Assembly: GCF_003075045.1 (NCBI RefSeq)
Contig: NZ_QCZD01000001.1
Coordinates: forward strand, 1,204,967-1,268,966
Reading direction: 5' to 3'
From: Maribacter litoralis
GTDB taxonomy: Bacteria > Bacteroidota > Bacteroidia > Flavobacteriales > Flavobacteriaceae
Length of the DNA: 64,000 nucleotides
The first letter of the stretch is position 1. Every line of letters begins with the position of its first letter. Position numbers and translations under genes: made by a program. The notes beneath the pieces are model-generated. The model was not told the origin of the DNA and made no database searches. It saw nothing but the letters and a program-made list of their open reading frames with translations. Shown piece by piece: positions 35,548 to 43,567 of this stretch.

Positions 35548-36921
35548 TTAGTTTAAAAGGTGATCTTCAATAAGATCACGTACTTGTATTGCACTAATAG
35601 TCTGATCATTATCACCCGTTACATAATTACTTATAAAGATAGGAAAGTCATCTACATCTTCAGTTAAACGACCATGCGAACCTTTAATCAACGTAGCATC
35701 AATAGGTATAATATTCATTACCGTTCTAAAACCTATTTTTTTCTTGAGTAGTTTCCCTACCACTTTTGCCATCACCAATTTATCTTTTGGATCGGTCATC
35801 ATTTCAACGGGATCATAACCCGGTTTTTTATGAATATCTACCATTCTTGCATAGTCTGGTGCATTGGCATCATCTAACCAAAAATAGTAGGTAAACCAAG
35901 AGTCTTTATCTGCAACTACCACAATATCACCACAACGTTCATGATTTATCCTATAGGTCTTTAAATCGTCTCCATACAATACTTTTTCTACACCCTCTAT
36001 AGAATTCAACAAACCAGCAATACGTTCTGTATCCTTGTCATGTTTAACATAAACATGTGCAATTTGATGATCGGCTACCGCAAAAGCATCACTTTGACCT
36101 GCATCTAAAAGCTCTAATCCCCGTTCTTCGCGTATAGCTAACATCCCTTCTTCTCTTAAAACACGATTAAGATGAATTGGTCTGTTTACATTTGTAATTC
36201 CATATTCTGAAAGAAGTATCACCCTGGTTTCTAATGCTTCATAGTGATTTACCAAATTTTTGACTACAGCATCTATTTCATTCAAATCTTTAGAAATTAT
36301 CTCAAAATCGAGTCCATATCGCTGCAGATTATAATCTAAATGAGGTAAATAAATTAAAGTTAAATCGGGATTATGCTTTTTATCCGTTAATACTGCTGCA
36401 TCGGCAATCCACTTAGAAGAATTTATGGTTGTTTTAGGTCCCCAAAATTCAAATAATGGAAATGTACCTAACGTACTTTGCATCTCATCTCGCAATTGTG
36501 CCGGATAAGAATATACATCTGGAATTTTTCTGCCGTCTGCCAAATAATTAGGTCTTGGAGTAAGACTAAAATCAACATTACTGTACATGTTGTACCACCA
36601 AAAATGGTTGGCACAGGTAAAATTGGGATATTTCTTCTTTATGTCATCCCAAATTTTTGGTTGCTGCACAAGTTTGTTAGACTGCCTCCAAAACTTAACC
36701 TCGCATTCATCTTTAAAATACCATCCATTACCAACTATACCATGATCTGTTGGCCATTTACCTGTTACATAGGTTGATTGCACAGAGCACGTTACAGCAG
36801 GAAGTACAGGCTCTATATAGGATGCCTGACCTCTTTCTAAAAATGATTTTATAAACGGCGTATGTTCACCTATCAATCGTTTCGTTAAACCAACTACATT
36901 TATGACTACCGTTTTTTTCAT
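35548..36921 (-). CDS. eboF: EboF-like nucleotide pyrophosphatase/phosphodiesterase family protein
   Basis: 457 residues of the alkaline phosphatase/NPP superfamily. The nucleophile Thr is probably T44 in PAVTCSVQSTYVTGKWP, with TDHGIVGNGW after it; LPHLDYNLQ, SEYGIT and SHGRL give the other metal-site segments. It should cleave a phosphodiester or pyrophosphate bond of an unknown compound. No signal peptide is seen. It follows eboE with one base between them. Confidence 0.85.
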   Translation of the reverse strand: MKKTVVINVVGLTKRLIGEHTPFIKSFLERGQASYIEPVLPAVTCSVQSTYVTGKWPTDHGIVGNGWYFKDECEVKFWRQSNKLVQQPKIWDDIKKKYPNFTCANHFWWYNMYSNVDFSLTPRPNYLADGRKIPDVYSYPAQLRDEMQSTLGTFPLFEFWGPKTTINSSKWIADAAVLTDKKHNPDLTLIYLPHLDYNLQRYGLDFEIISKDLNEIDAVVKNLVNHYEALETRVILLSEYGITNVNRPIHLNRVLREEGMLAIREERGLELLDAGQSDAFAVADHQIAHVYVKHDKDTERIAGLLNSIEGVEKVLYGDDLKTYRINHERCGDIVVVADKDSWFTYYFWLDDANAPDYARMVDIHKKPGYDPVEMMTDPKDKLVMAKVVGKLLKKKIGFRTVMNIIPIDATLIKGSHGRLTEDVDDFPIFISNYVTGDNDQTISAIQVRDLIEDHLLN

Positions 36922-36922
36922 A

Positions 36923-38116
36923 TTACATATGTGATTTAAACCACTCTATTTCTCGTATTATTGATACTGATAAATCTTGTTTTACAGCTACTGGAAGCAC
37001 ATCCCAAGTATAGGTCTCAATTTCTAAGTGTTCTGAAATTGGATCTAATTTCAAGTACTGCATAGTTTTCAAAATATGGTCTTGGGTAGAGAACAGCTCT
37101 CCATATTTCTCTAGAAAAATCGGCACATGGTAATGAGCCCGAAGTTCTTTGTGATTTCTCTCCCCTTCTAAAACCAAAGGAAGATCGCTGTAGGTCTTTA
37201 CCTTACCATCAATTATTTCGGTAACTTGATGTAAATAGGTAGGTTCATTAAATTGAGACAACTGTTCCCAAATTTTCTCGTCATTTTTACCGTTAAAAAG
37301 AATTTTCAATGCTGCACTTACTTGAATTTTACCAACTTTTATATCATTGGCCTTAAACTTTGTAAACGTATCAATTGGCTCTTCATAAGCCAATGAAAAA
37401 TGACAAACGTCATAACAAACGGTAATGTATTTCTTAATTATAGCCTCTGCCTTGTTAGCATCTACACCTAATTCTTGCTTAAAATAAGTAATTCCTATAG
37501 GCACTAAAAAATCAGCATAAAATGCCAATACCTCTTCACTATTTTCCAACAATCCGTCTGGCTCAGGCTCAATATCCAAATGAAGATATTTTCCTGTAGC
37601 ATTCTCTATATTATGCAATTGCAAAGCAACTTCAAGCATATTCTTTGCCCCAATTTCAAATGCATTTTTAATTGCACTATCCGACTTGTGCCAATATTTA
37701 TAGGTAATAGGCGATGTTGAAATTCCACCATTCATTCCTTCAGGAAGCAGTTCAGATAATTGGCGAAACAATCTTTTTGTATACGTTAAACGATCATTTG
37801 TAGTCCAGTCAGGAGCATGCACCATATCTTTTACACGTTCATCATGAAAATTACCATATGGAAATCCGTTCATGGTAAACACATATAGATGATTAGTATC
37901 TAACCATTGTTTAAAATCGGACAAGTTATTACCCATTTCAAGCTCTTCACTTGCTTTATTGGATAATCGAAGCCCAAGACCAAAAGGTTGTTCTTTTGAA
38001 ACCTTACTTTTTATACCTGGCACATGTTGTTTAATACTTTCAAAAGTACTTTTCCAATCTTGTCCCGGGTGTATATTTGTGCAATAAGTTAGATGAAATT
38101 TATCCTGTAGTTGCAT
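36923..38116 (-). CDS. eboE: EboE, metabolite traffic protein (sugar isomerase-like TIM barrel)
   Basis: 397 residues with a xylose-isomerase-like barrel. Family features: THCTNIHPG-type start (here LTYCTNIHPGQDW, 9-21), FTMNGFPYGNFH, LHLDIEPEPDG and VCYDVCHFS with candidate metal ligands. The eboE name denotes the conserved cluster member; the reaction is unproven. Between eboD and eboF with gaps of five and one bases. Confidence 0.87.
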   Translation of the reverse strand: MQLQDKFHLTYCTNIHPGQDWKSTFESIKQHVPGIKSKVSKEQPFGLGLRLSNKASEELEMGNNLSDFKQWLDTNHLYVFTMNGFPYGNFHDERVKDMVHAPDWTTNDRLTYTKRLFRQLSELLPEGMNGGISTSPITYKYWHKSDSAIKNAFEIGAKNMLEVALQLHNIENATGKYLHLDIEPEPDGLLENSEEVLAFYADFLVPIGITYFKQELGVDANKAEAIIKKYITVCYDVCHFSLAYEEPIDTFTKFKANDIKVGKIQVSAALKILFNGKNDEKIWEQLSQFNEPTYLHQVTEIIDGKVKTYSDLPLVLEGERNHKELRAHYHVPIFLEKYGELFSTQDHILKTMQYLKLDPISEHLEIETYTWDVLPVAVKQDLSVSIIREIEWFKSHM

Positions 38117-38121
38117 TGAAC

Positions 38122-39282
38122 TTAATTTAATGCGAATTGATGATTCAACTTGTTAATTGCCTGCGACATTAGACCCATATCAATGGTATGCACGTCATGT
38201 TTAACTCCTAAATCAGAAATTAGGGTAATTGTCAATTGCCCCCCTAAATGCTCTCTAAACTCCTCTATTCCATTTAACAGCGCCTCTATTTCTTTCTTAC
38301 TTTCTACCGGTAATGACAAATCAAAACCTATTGCTATCATTACATCTAAAATGTGCTGTAAATCTTCTTCGGAAATTAAGCCAATAAGTTGCGCGTAGGT
38401 GACGTCTAACGCAATGCCTTTTGCTACTGCTTCACCATGTCTTAATTCATAATTGGTCATGAACTCCATCTTGTGCGCAGCCCAATGTCCAAAATCCAAC
38501 GGTCTAGATGATCCCGATTCAAATGGGTCTCCACCTTGTGCAATATGGTGCATATGCATTTCTGCGCACTTATAAATTACATATTGCATAGGTTCCATTT
38601 CCCTATTCTTTAAACCTGTAGCGTTGTCCGCTATATATTTAAAAAACGTCTTGTCCTTAATCAAAGCCACCTTAATGGCTTCTGAAATTCCGGAAATCCA
38701 ATCGCGTTGCTCTAAGGTTTCAAGAAAATTACTATCGTTGATTATTGCAAATGGCGGAGCAAATGTTCCTAAGAAATTTTTCTTCTTAAAGGCATTTACA
38801 CTGTTCTTTACACCAACGGCAGAATCGTTCTGAGATAAAACCGTAGTTGGTATTCTGATCAACTTTACTCCTCTGTGTGCAATAGCTGCAGCATAACCGA
38901 CCATATCTATCACCGCACCACCACCGATAACGACAACGAATGAATGGCGACAAATTTTATTCTCGTTGACTCCTTTTAACACGGATTCAATAGCATCATC
39001 ACTGTTCTTTACCTGCTCGCCACCTGTTAGAACCAAAGTATCGGTATATTTTATAACCGACCGATTCTTTTCACAATATTCTTCAATTTGATGGATTAAT
39101 GCCGTATGATGATTTTTAACTCCGTCATCCAATACAAAGAAAAGTTTAACGGGCTCAAAATCTTTATAATCCGCAATTAGATTTGCGAACAACGGGTTCT
39201 CTAAAGCAAATAGTCCTGATGTGAAGTACAACTGATAATCATATTGCACTTGAAAAGACTGTTTTATAGGTTGTAATTGCAT
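38122..39282 (-). CDS. eboD: EboD, 3-dehydroquinate synthase homologue
   Basis: 386 residues. A dehydroquinate synthase-fold enzyme: NAD loop GGGAVIDMVG at 120-129, RIPTTVLSQNDSAVGVKN at 144-160, and SEAIKVALI and GHWAAHKME supplying metal ligands. In true AroB the TTLLAQVDSSVGGK-type loop differs; here it follows the EboD/2-epi-5-epi-valiolone-synthase-like branch, suggesting a cyclisation of a sugar phosphate other than the shikimate one. Seven bases after eboC. Confidence 0.88.
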   Translation of the reverse strand: MQLQPIKQSFQVQYDYQLYFTSGLFALENPLFANLIADYKDFEPVKLFFVLDDGVKNHHTALIHQIEEYCEKNRSVIKYTDTLVLTGGEQVKNSDDAIESVLKGVNENKICRHSFVVVIGGGAVIDMVGYAAAIAHRGVKLIRIPTTVLSQNDSAVGVKNSVNAFKKKNFLGTFAPPFAIINDSNFLETLEQRDWISGISEAIKVALIKDKTFFKYIADNATGLKNREMEPMQYVIYKCAEMHMHHIAQGGDPFESGSSRPLDFGHWAAHKMEFMTNYELRHGEAVAKGIALDVTYAQLIGLISEEDLQHILDVMIAIGFDLSLPVESKKEIEALLNGIEEFREHLGGQLTITLISDLGVKHDVHTIDMGLMSQAINKLNHQFALN

Positions 39283-39289
39283 ACGTATT

Positions 39290-40189
39290 TTATGTTACTG
39301 CAAATAATTTAGACAAAAGCATGGATAATGGTAATAACAGCAGAACTGCCAAAGCCAAATACCAGTTAGAAAAACCGGCCACCCAGCAAGCGTTCATAAC
39401 AACTAAGGACAACACACCCCCCATTACCGCTTTTTTAATATTCTTTGGTGAATTTTCTTTATATGCCTTAATTAAGGGTGAATAAATTAAAAACCCGAAC
39501 AAAAGTAAAAACGGCAATAACACCAGGAGATTGTCTTTCTGTTGCATTACAATTAACGCAATAGACAGTACAACTATTGCATAGAGAATACCTGCCCAAA
39601 CAATGTGTTTTTTATTATCACCATGTACCTCACCTCTACTGATCAAAGTGATGGCAAATATATATACGACCGGAACCAATGAAATGTACCAATTAGTAAG
39701 GCTTCCTAAAATAGACATGCCCAATAAAAGATTCAAACCACGGCAAATACCCATATTTAAAGGACCGGCAAAACCAAATTGCTTAAAATACCCGTCGTAT
39801 GTTAAAATAGCAATGGTCAATACCACTGATATTAGCCCGGACAACAATGTGCATTTAAATGCCAAAGTAATACCGATCAACATTAAAATGATTCCAAAAT
39901 AAATAGCTTCTCGTTTAGGTATGAGTCCGCTTGGTATTGCTCTTTCAGGTCTTTCAACAGCATCTAATTCAGCATCGAAAACATCGTTAAAAACCACTCC
40001 ACCAGCATATAACGCAACCGATGAAAAGACTAATGAAAGCACATCACCACCTTGCTCACCTAAAAATGTAAGAACATCAATATTTTGTAGGTATAACATA
40101 ATAGCAATACCCGCCAATATATCTGCAGCAGCAGTTGGCAAATTTGCAGGTCTTGCCAAACGAGCAAAACCCAATAACTTCTCTTTCAT
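39290..40189 (-). CDS. eboC: EboC, UbiA-family prenyltransferase
   Basis: 299 residues, about nine membrane helices. The first aspartate-rich motif is complete, N68-D69...D72...D76 in FNDVFDAELDAVERPER. The second (YDGYFKQFGFAGPLN) is reduced compared with classical UbiA enzymes. It probably attaches an isoprenoid to a polar product at the inner membrane. One base after eboB. Confidence 0.9.
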   Translation of the reverse strand: MKEKLLGFARLARPANLPTAAADILAGIAIMLYLQNIDVLTFLGEQGGDVLSLVFSSVALYAGGVVFNDVFDAELDAVERPERAIPSGLIPKREAIYFGIILMLIGITLAFKCTLLSGLISVVLTIAILTYDGYFKQFGFAGPLNMGICRGLNLLLGMSILGSLTNWYISLVPVVYIFAITLISRGEVHGDNKKHIVWAGILYAIVVLSIALIVMQQKDNLLVLLPFLLLFGFLIYSPLIKAYKENSPKNIKKAVMGGVLSLVVMNACWVAGFSNWYLALAVLLLLPLSMLLSKLFAVT

Positions 40190-40190
40190 T

Positions 40191-41099
40191 TTATATGATT
40201 TGGTCCTCGTCTATTCTCGGCTTTTGACCTCTAAGAACACTATTATCGTTAAATAGTTGTGTTTGATTGATACTATCGGGTTGTAACCAATGCGCTTCTT
40301 TCATTTTACCATTTTTGCTAAAAGCATCTAAGGCATTTTGGTAACAGGTTTTTCTAACATCTTCCATAGAAATACCCTTCTTCAACATTAAATTAGCTGT
40401 CTTTGGCACAGCTAATGGATCACTAACACCCCAGTCGGCTGAGCTATCTACAATGATATTGTCACTACCATATTTTCTTACCACCTCAACCATACGATCA
40501 TTGCCCATTTTTGTTTTTGGATAAATGGTGAAAGCTGCTATGAACCCACGGTCAAGTACCTCTTTTACCGTTTCCTCATTATTGTGATCTATGATAACAT
40601 TGGCAGGGTCCAAACCGTGCTCCAAGCATACCTCCATACTCTTTATGGTGCCCGCCTTTTTATCCCTATGCGGTGTATGAACCTGAACGGTCATATCTAA
40701 TTCCTTAGCCATATCTAACTGCATTCTAAAGAACTTGTCTTCTGCAGGAGTTTGATCGTCATAGCCTATTTCACCAATGGCAACCACATTTTCTTTATGC
40801 AGGTATAAAGGCAATAACTCAATAACCTGTTCGGCTAAAGCTTCGTTGTTGGCTTCCTTAGAATTTAAGCCTATAGTACAATAATGTTTAATACCGAATT
40901 GACTGGCTCTAAAAGGCTCCCACCCTACCAGGCTACTAAAGTAATCTTGAAAAGAACCTACTTGGGTTCTTGGTTGACCCAACCAAAATGAAGGCTCTAT
41001 TATTGCCACAACTCCCGCTGCCGCCATTGCTTCATAATCATCTGTTGTTCTTGACGTCATGTGAACATGCGGGTCAATAATCATCATTTTATCTTCCAT
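40191..41099 (-). CDS. eboB: EboB, TatD-family metal-dependent hydrolase
   Basis: 302 residues of the amidohydrolase superfamily. H11 and H13 in IDPHVHM, Glu in IGEIGYDD, His in VQVHTPH, His in IIDHNN and Asp in VDSSADWG form the metal site. TatD-like proteins are often DNases, but within this cluster a small-molecule hydrolase is more likely. It starts one base after the eboA stop. Confidence 0.9.
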   Translation of the reverse strand: MEDKMMIIDPHVHMTSRTTDDYEAMAAAGVVAIIEPSFWLGQPRTQVGSFQDYFSSLVGWEPFRASQFGIKHYCTIGLNSKEANNEALAEQVIELLPLYLHKENVVAIGEIGYDDQTPAEDKFFRMQLDMAKELDMTVQVHTPHRDKKAGTIKSMEVCLEHGLDPANVIIDHNNEETVKEVLDRGFIAAFTIYPKTKMGNDRMVEVVRKYGSDNIIVDSSADWGVSDPLAVPKTANLMLKKGISMEDVRKTCYQNALDAFSKNGKMKEAHWLQPDSINQTQLFNDNSVLRGQKPRIDEDQII

Positions 41100-41100
41100 T

Positions 41101-41952
41101 CTATTGTTGTTTAATCGTATTCCAGGTTATTTGTTCGTCGGCTATTTTATGTTTTAGCTCTGGCTTTCCATTTAAAAGCGCTAATGCCTTTTCATTTTCT
41201 GAATTATAACAGCAAAGTGCCCCAGCTTTATTCTCCACTTCATCATCGCTGTTAAGCAAAGTCTTCATATCATCTAAAAGCTGTTCGTTTAAAAACTTAG
41301 AAACAGGTCTCCAAAACAACGGGTCTATTTTTCTACCAGCAGCCCACCTTTCATGTGCGTAGTCTGAAATGATTCTGGTCAAATCTTCATTTGCCCTTTC
41401 ATCAATAGTTTCTATTTGCGAAAGATCTCGCTCCATAAAAGCAGCTTTCAAAAACATCTGGTTCCATTGTTGGTCATTGAAATATTTTGCAGGATATGGA
41501 TTGTTCATCGCAATAGCATCGAATATAGTAGCTATATTGGTTCTCAACGCTTCTACTGCTGTTTGCTTGTAAGCTTCAGGATTAGGAAGTAAAACCAAGT
41601 ATTTTAAAAACGTCTCTAATTCACCAGTATCTGCCACTTGTATGATATTGGCGACCTTGGGCGTATAAAATTCGACATCTTGCCGAAGAACCTCAGCTAG
41701 CAGGTAAATACGCGATACTTGCAGCATATTTGCTCCATGCTCATTGAAATAGCGCGAACTATCAGTATCTAACGTATCAAATGATATCGCGTTACTCGCA
41801 TCAAACTTCGCATTTAACAAGCTATAGGTCATAAATAAATCTTTAGAAGATTTATTTTCCTTCAAGCTTTCAATTTTACCTTTTAACCAAGCGACATTTT
41901 CTGGTGCCCCATGCTTGATCAATATATCTTGAATATCTTTTTGATTGTGCAT
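41101..41952 (-). CDS. eboA: EboA domain protein, first gene of the ebo operon
   Basis: 283 residues, all-helical by pattern, soluble, no recognised catalytic motif. It ends with a segment typical of EboA (CCYNSENEKALALLNGKP). Identification rests on both that and its position at the head of eboB-C-D-E-F. A -7-like TATTTTTG lies 27 bases upstream on the minus strand. Confidence 0.82.
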   Translation of the reverse strand: MHNQKDIQDILIKHGAPENVAWLKGKIESLKENKSSKDLFMTYSLLNAKFDASNAISFDTLDTDSSRYFNEHGANMLQVSRIYLLAEVLRQDVEFYTPKVANIIQVADTGELETFLKYLVLLPNPEAYKQTAVEALRTNIATIFDAIAMNNPYPAKYFNDQQWNQMFLKAAFMERDLSQIETIDERANEDLTRIISDYAHERWAAGRKIDPLFWRPVSKFLNEQLLDDMKTLLNSDDEVENKAGALCCYNSENEKALALLNGKPELKHKIADEQITWNTIKQQ

Positions 41953-41978
41953 TGTTGTTGTTTGGATAGTCTCTATAT

Positions 41979-41986
41979 CAAAAATA
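41979..41986 (-). promoter_or_regulatory. Putative -7 element of the ebo operon
   Basis: On the minus strand TATTTTTG fits TAnnTTTG, 27 bases before the eboA start. No convincing -33 box was found, so regulation may need an activator or the site may be false. Confidence 0.35.
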
Positions 41987-42051
41987 ATTATTATTCATCA
42001 GGAAGCGGTCTAGGTTTTTGATTAAAATTCGCTAGGCCTACAAATTCTTTC

Positions 42052-42059
42052 TAATTTTG
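42052..42059 (+). promoter_or_regulatory. Putative -7 element of miaE
   Basis: TAATTTTG is an exact match to TAnnTTTG, 15 bases before the miaE ATG; a TTCG lies 20 bp upstream at 42028. Confidence 0.4.
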
Positions 42060-42073
42060 AAAAAAAGTTATCT

Positions 42074-42655
42074 ATGTTAGGCTTAAAACTACCTACCGAT
42101 CCTCGATGGGTCAATATTGTAGAAAAGAATATTGACGAAATATTAACCGATCATGCATATTGTGAGCAAAAAGCCGCAAGCACGGCTATTTCACTCATTG
42201 TTTCTTTCCCTGAGTATACTGAACTCGTAGAAGAAATGATAGCTTTATCTAGAGAAGAAATGGGGCATTTTAAAATGGTTCATGACCTTATTAAAAAAAG
42301 AGGGAATTCTTTAGGAAGAGACCGTAAAGACGATTATGTTATTGAACTGATTAAATTTTTTCCAAAAGGAGGAAGTAGAACTACCCAGTTAGTACATAGA
42401 TTACTATATGCAGCACTTATTGAAGCACGTAGTTGTGAGCGTTTTAGATTACTATCTGAAGAATTGGAAGACAAAAAACTAGCCGACTTTTACCATAAAT
42501 TAATGATCAGTGAAGCTGGGCACTACACTATGTTCTTAAAGTTTGCCCGTAAGTACGGTGAAGTTGACGAAGTGAACAAAAAATGGAACAGTCTTTTAGA
42601 ATATGAAGCCCAAATCATGAAAGATTTAGGCAATAAAGAAAGCATACACGGTTAA
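42074..42655 (+). CDS. miaE: tRNA-(ms2io6A37) hydroxylase
   Basis: 193 residues. Ferritin-like diiron protein with ligands E31, E62, H65 (EEMGH), E117, E147 and H150 (SEAGH). It hydroxylates the isopentenyl group of ms2i6A at tRNA position 37 using oxygen. Divergent from ebo and convergent with the Ppx/GppA gene with nine bases between the stops. Confidence 0.92.
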   Translation: MLGLKLPTDPRWVNIVEKNIDEILTDHAYCEQKAASTAISLIVSFPEYTELVEEMIALSREEMGHFKMVHDLIKKRGNSLGRDRKDDYVIELIKFFPKGGSRTTQLVHRLLYAALIEARSCERFRLLSEELEDKKLADFYHKLMISEAGHYTMFLKFARKYGEVDEVNKKWNSLLEYEAQIMKDLGNKESIHG

Positions 42656-42664
42656 TGCCCGAGT

Positions 42665-43555
42665 TTATTTGACTTCTGAATAATACAAATCTTTTATAAT
42701 TCCATCTGATAGCCCGATCTTAGGAACATGAATTTTTTTAGCCCCGCTCCATTTTGCGGCAGATAAGAATATTTTAGTTGCAGGAATAATAACATCTGCC
42801 CTATCTGGATTAAGCCCTAGCTCAGATATTCTGTCATCATAACTTAAGCTATCTAAAAAATGATACTGCGCGTTCAGCCAAATATAAGATAAAGGTTCAC
42901 CTTCTTTTCTTCCGGAAAGTTTATGTAGCTTATTGATATTACCCCCAGATCCAATTATGGACAATTTAGGCTTGTCCTTTAAATTGAACTTAATCCATTC
43001 TTCTAATTTTTTCCAAGTTTCTGGTTTTACCATATCGTTCAATAATCTTACAGTACCTAGCTTAAACGATTTGGACACTTGTATTTTACCATTAGAAAAT
43101 AACGTAAACTCAGTACTACCACCACCAACATCTATATATAAATAGCATTGGTCATCTTTAATCAAGTTTTTTAAATCTGTTGAGGCAATTATGGCAGCTT
43201 CTTGTTTACCATCTATTAAGTCTATTTTAACCCCAGACTCCTTAATTATCTTTTCAATTATCTCATTTCCGTTATTAGCTTCCCTCATTGCAGAAGTAGC
43301 ACAGGCTCTGTACTTTTCAACTCCCGCTACATCCATTAAAAGCTTAAAGGCTTTCATTGTCTTTATCAACCTTGCTTCATTTACTTCAGATATTTCCCCA
43401 ACAGTAAATGCATCTTCGCCTAATCTAACAGGAACCCTTACTAAAGCACTTTTTCTAAATTGGGTTTTTTTACCCTTATCTTCAATAACATTATGTGTAA
43501 GCAATCTAATAGCATTGGAGCCAATATCAATTGCCGCAAATTTTCTTACTTTCAA
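42665..43555 (-). CDS. Exopolyphosphatase / pppGpp phosphohydrolase family (Ppx/GppA)
   Basis: 296 residues, the short form without the C-terminal HD-like domain. AIDIGSNAIRLL (9-19) and YIDVGGGSTEFTLF are the phosphate-binding loops; GSGGNINKL follows. It may hydrolyse long-chain polyphosphate or pppGpp; neighbouring ppk1, 12 bases upstream, favours polyphosphate. Last gene of its run. Confidence 0.9.
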   Translation of the reverse strand: MKVRKFAAIDIGSNAIRLLTHNVIEDKGKKTQFRKSALVRVPVRLGEDAFTVGEISEVNEARLIKTMKAFKLLMDVAGVEKYRACATSAMREANNGNEIIEKIIKESGVKIDLIDGKQEAAIIASTDLKNLIKDDQCYLYIDVGGGSTEFTLFSNGKIQVSKSFKLGTVRLLNDMVKPETWKKLEEWIKFNLKDKPKLSIIGSGGNINKLHKLSGRKEGEPLSYIWLNAQYHFLDSLSYDDRISELGLNPDRADVIIPATKIFLSAAKWSGAKKIHVPKIGLSDGIIKDLYYSEVK

Positions 43556-43567
43556 AAAATATACTTT

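Noticed and set aside
38122-39282. Calling the dehydroquinate synthase homologue aroB
   Set aside because: Its place in the ebo operon and the RIPTTVLSQNDSAVGVKN loop fit EboD better. It cannot be excluded that it also serves the shikimate pathway if no other aroB exists.
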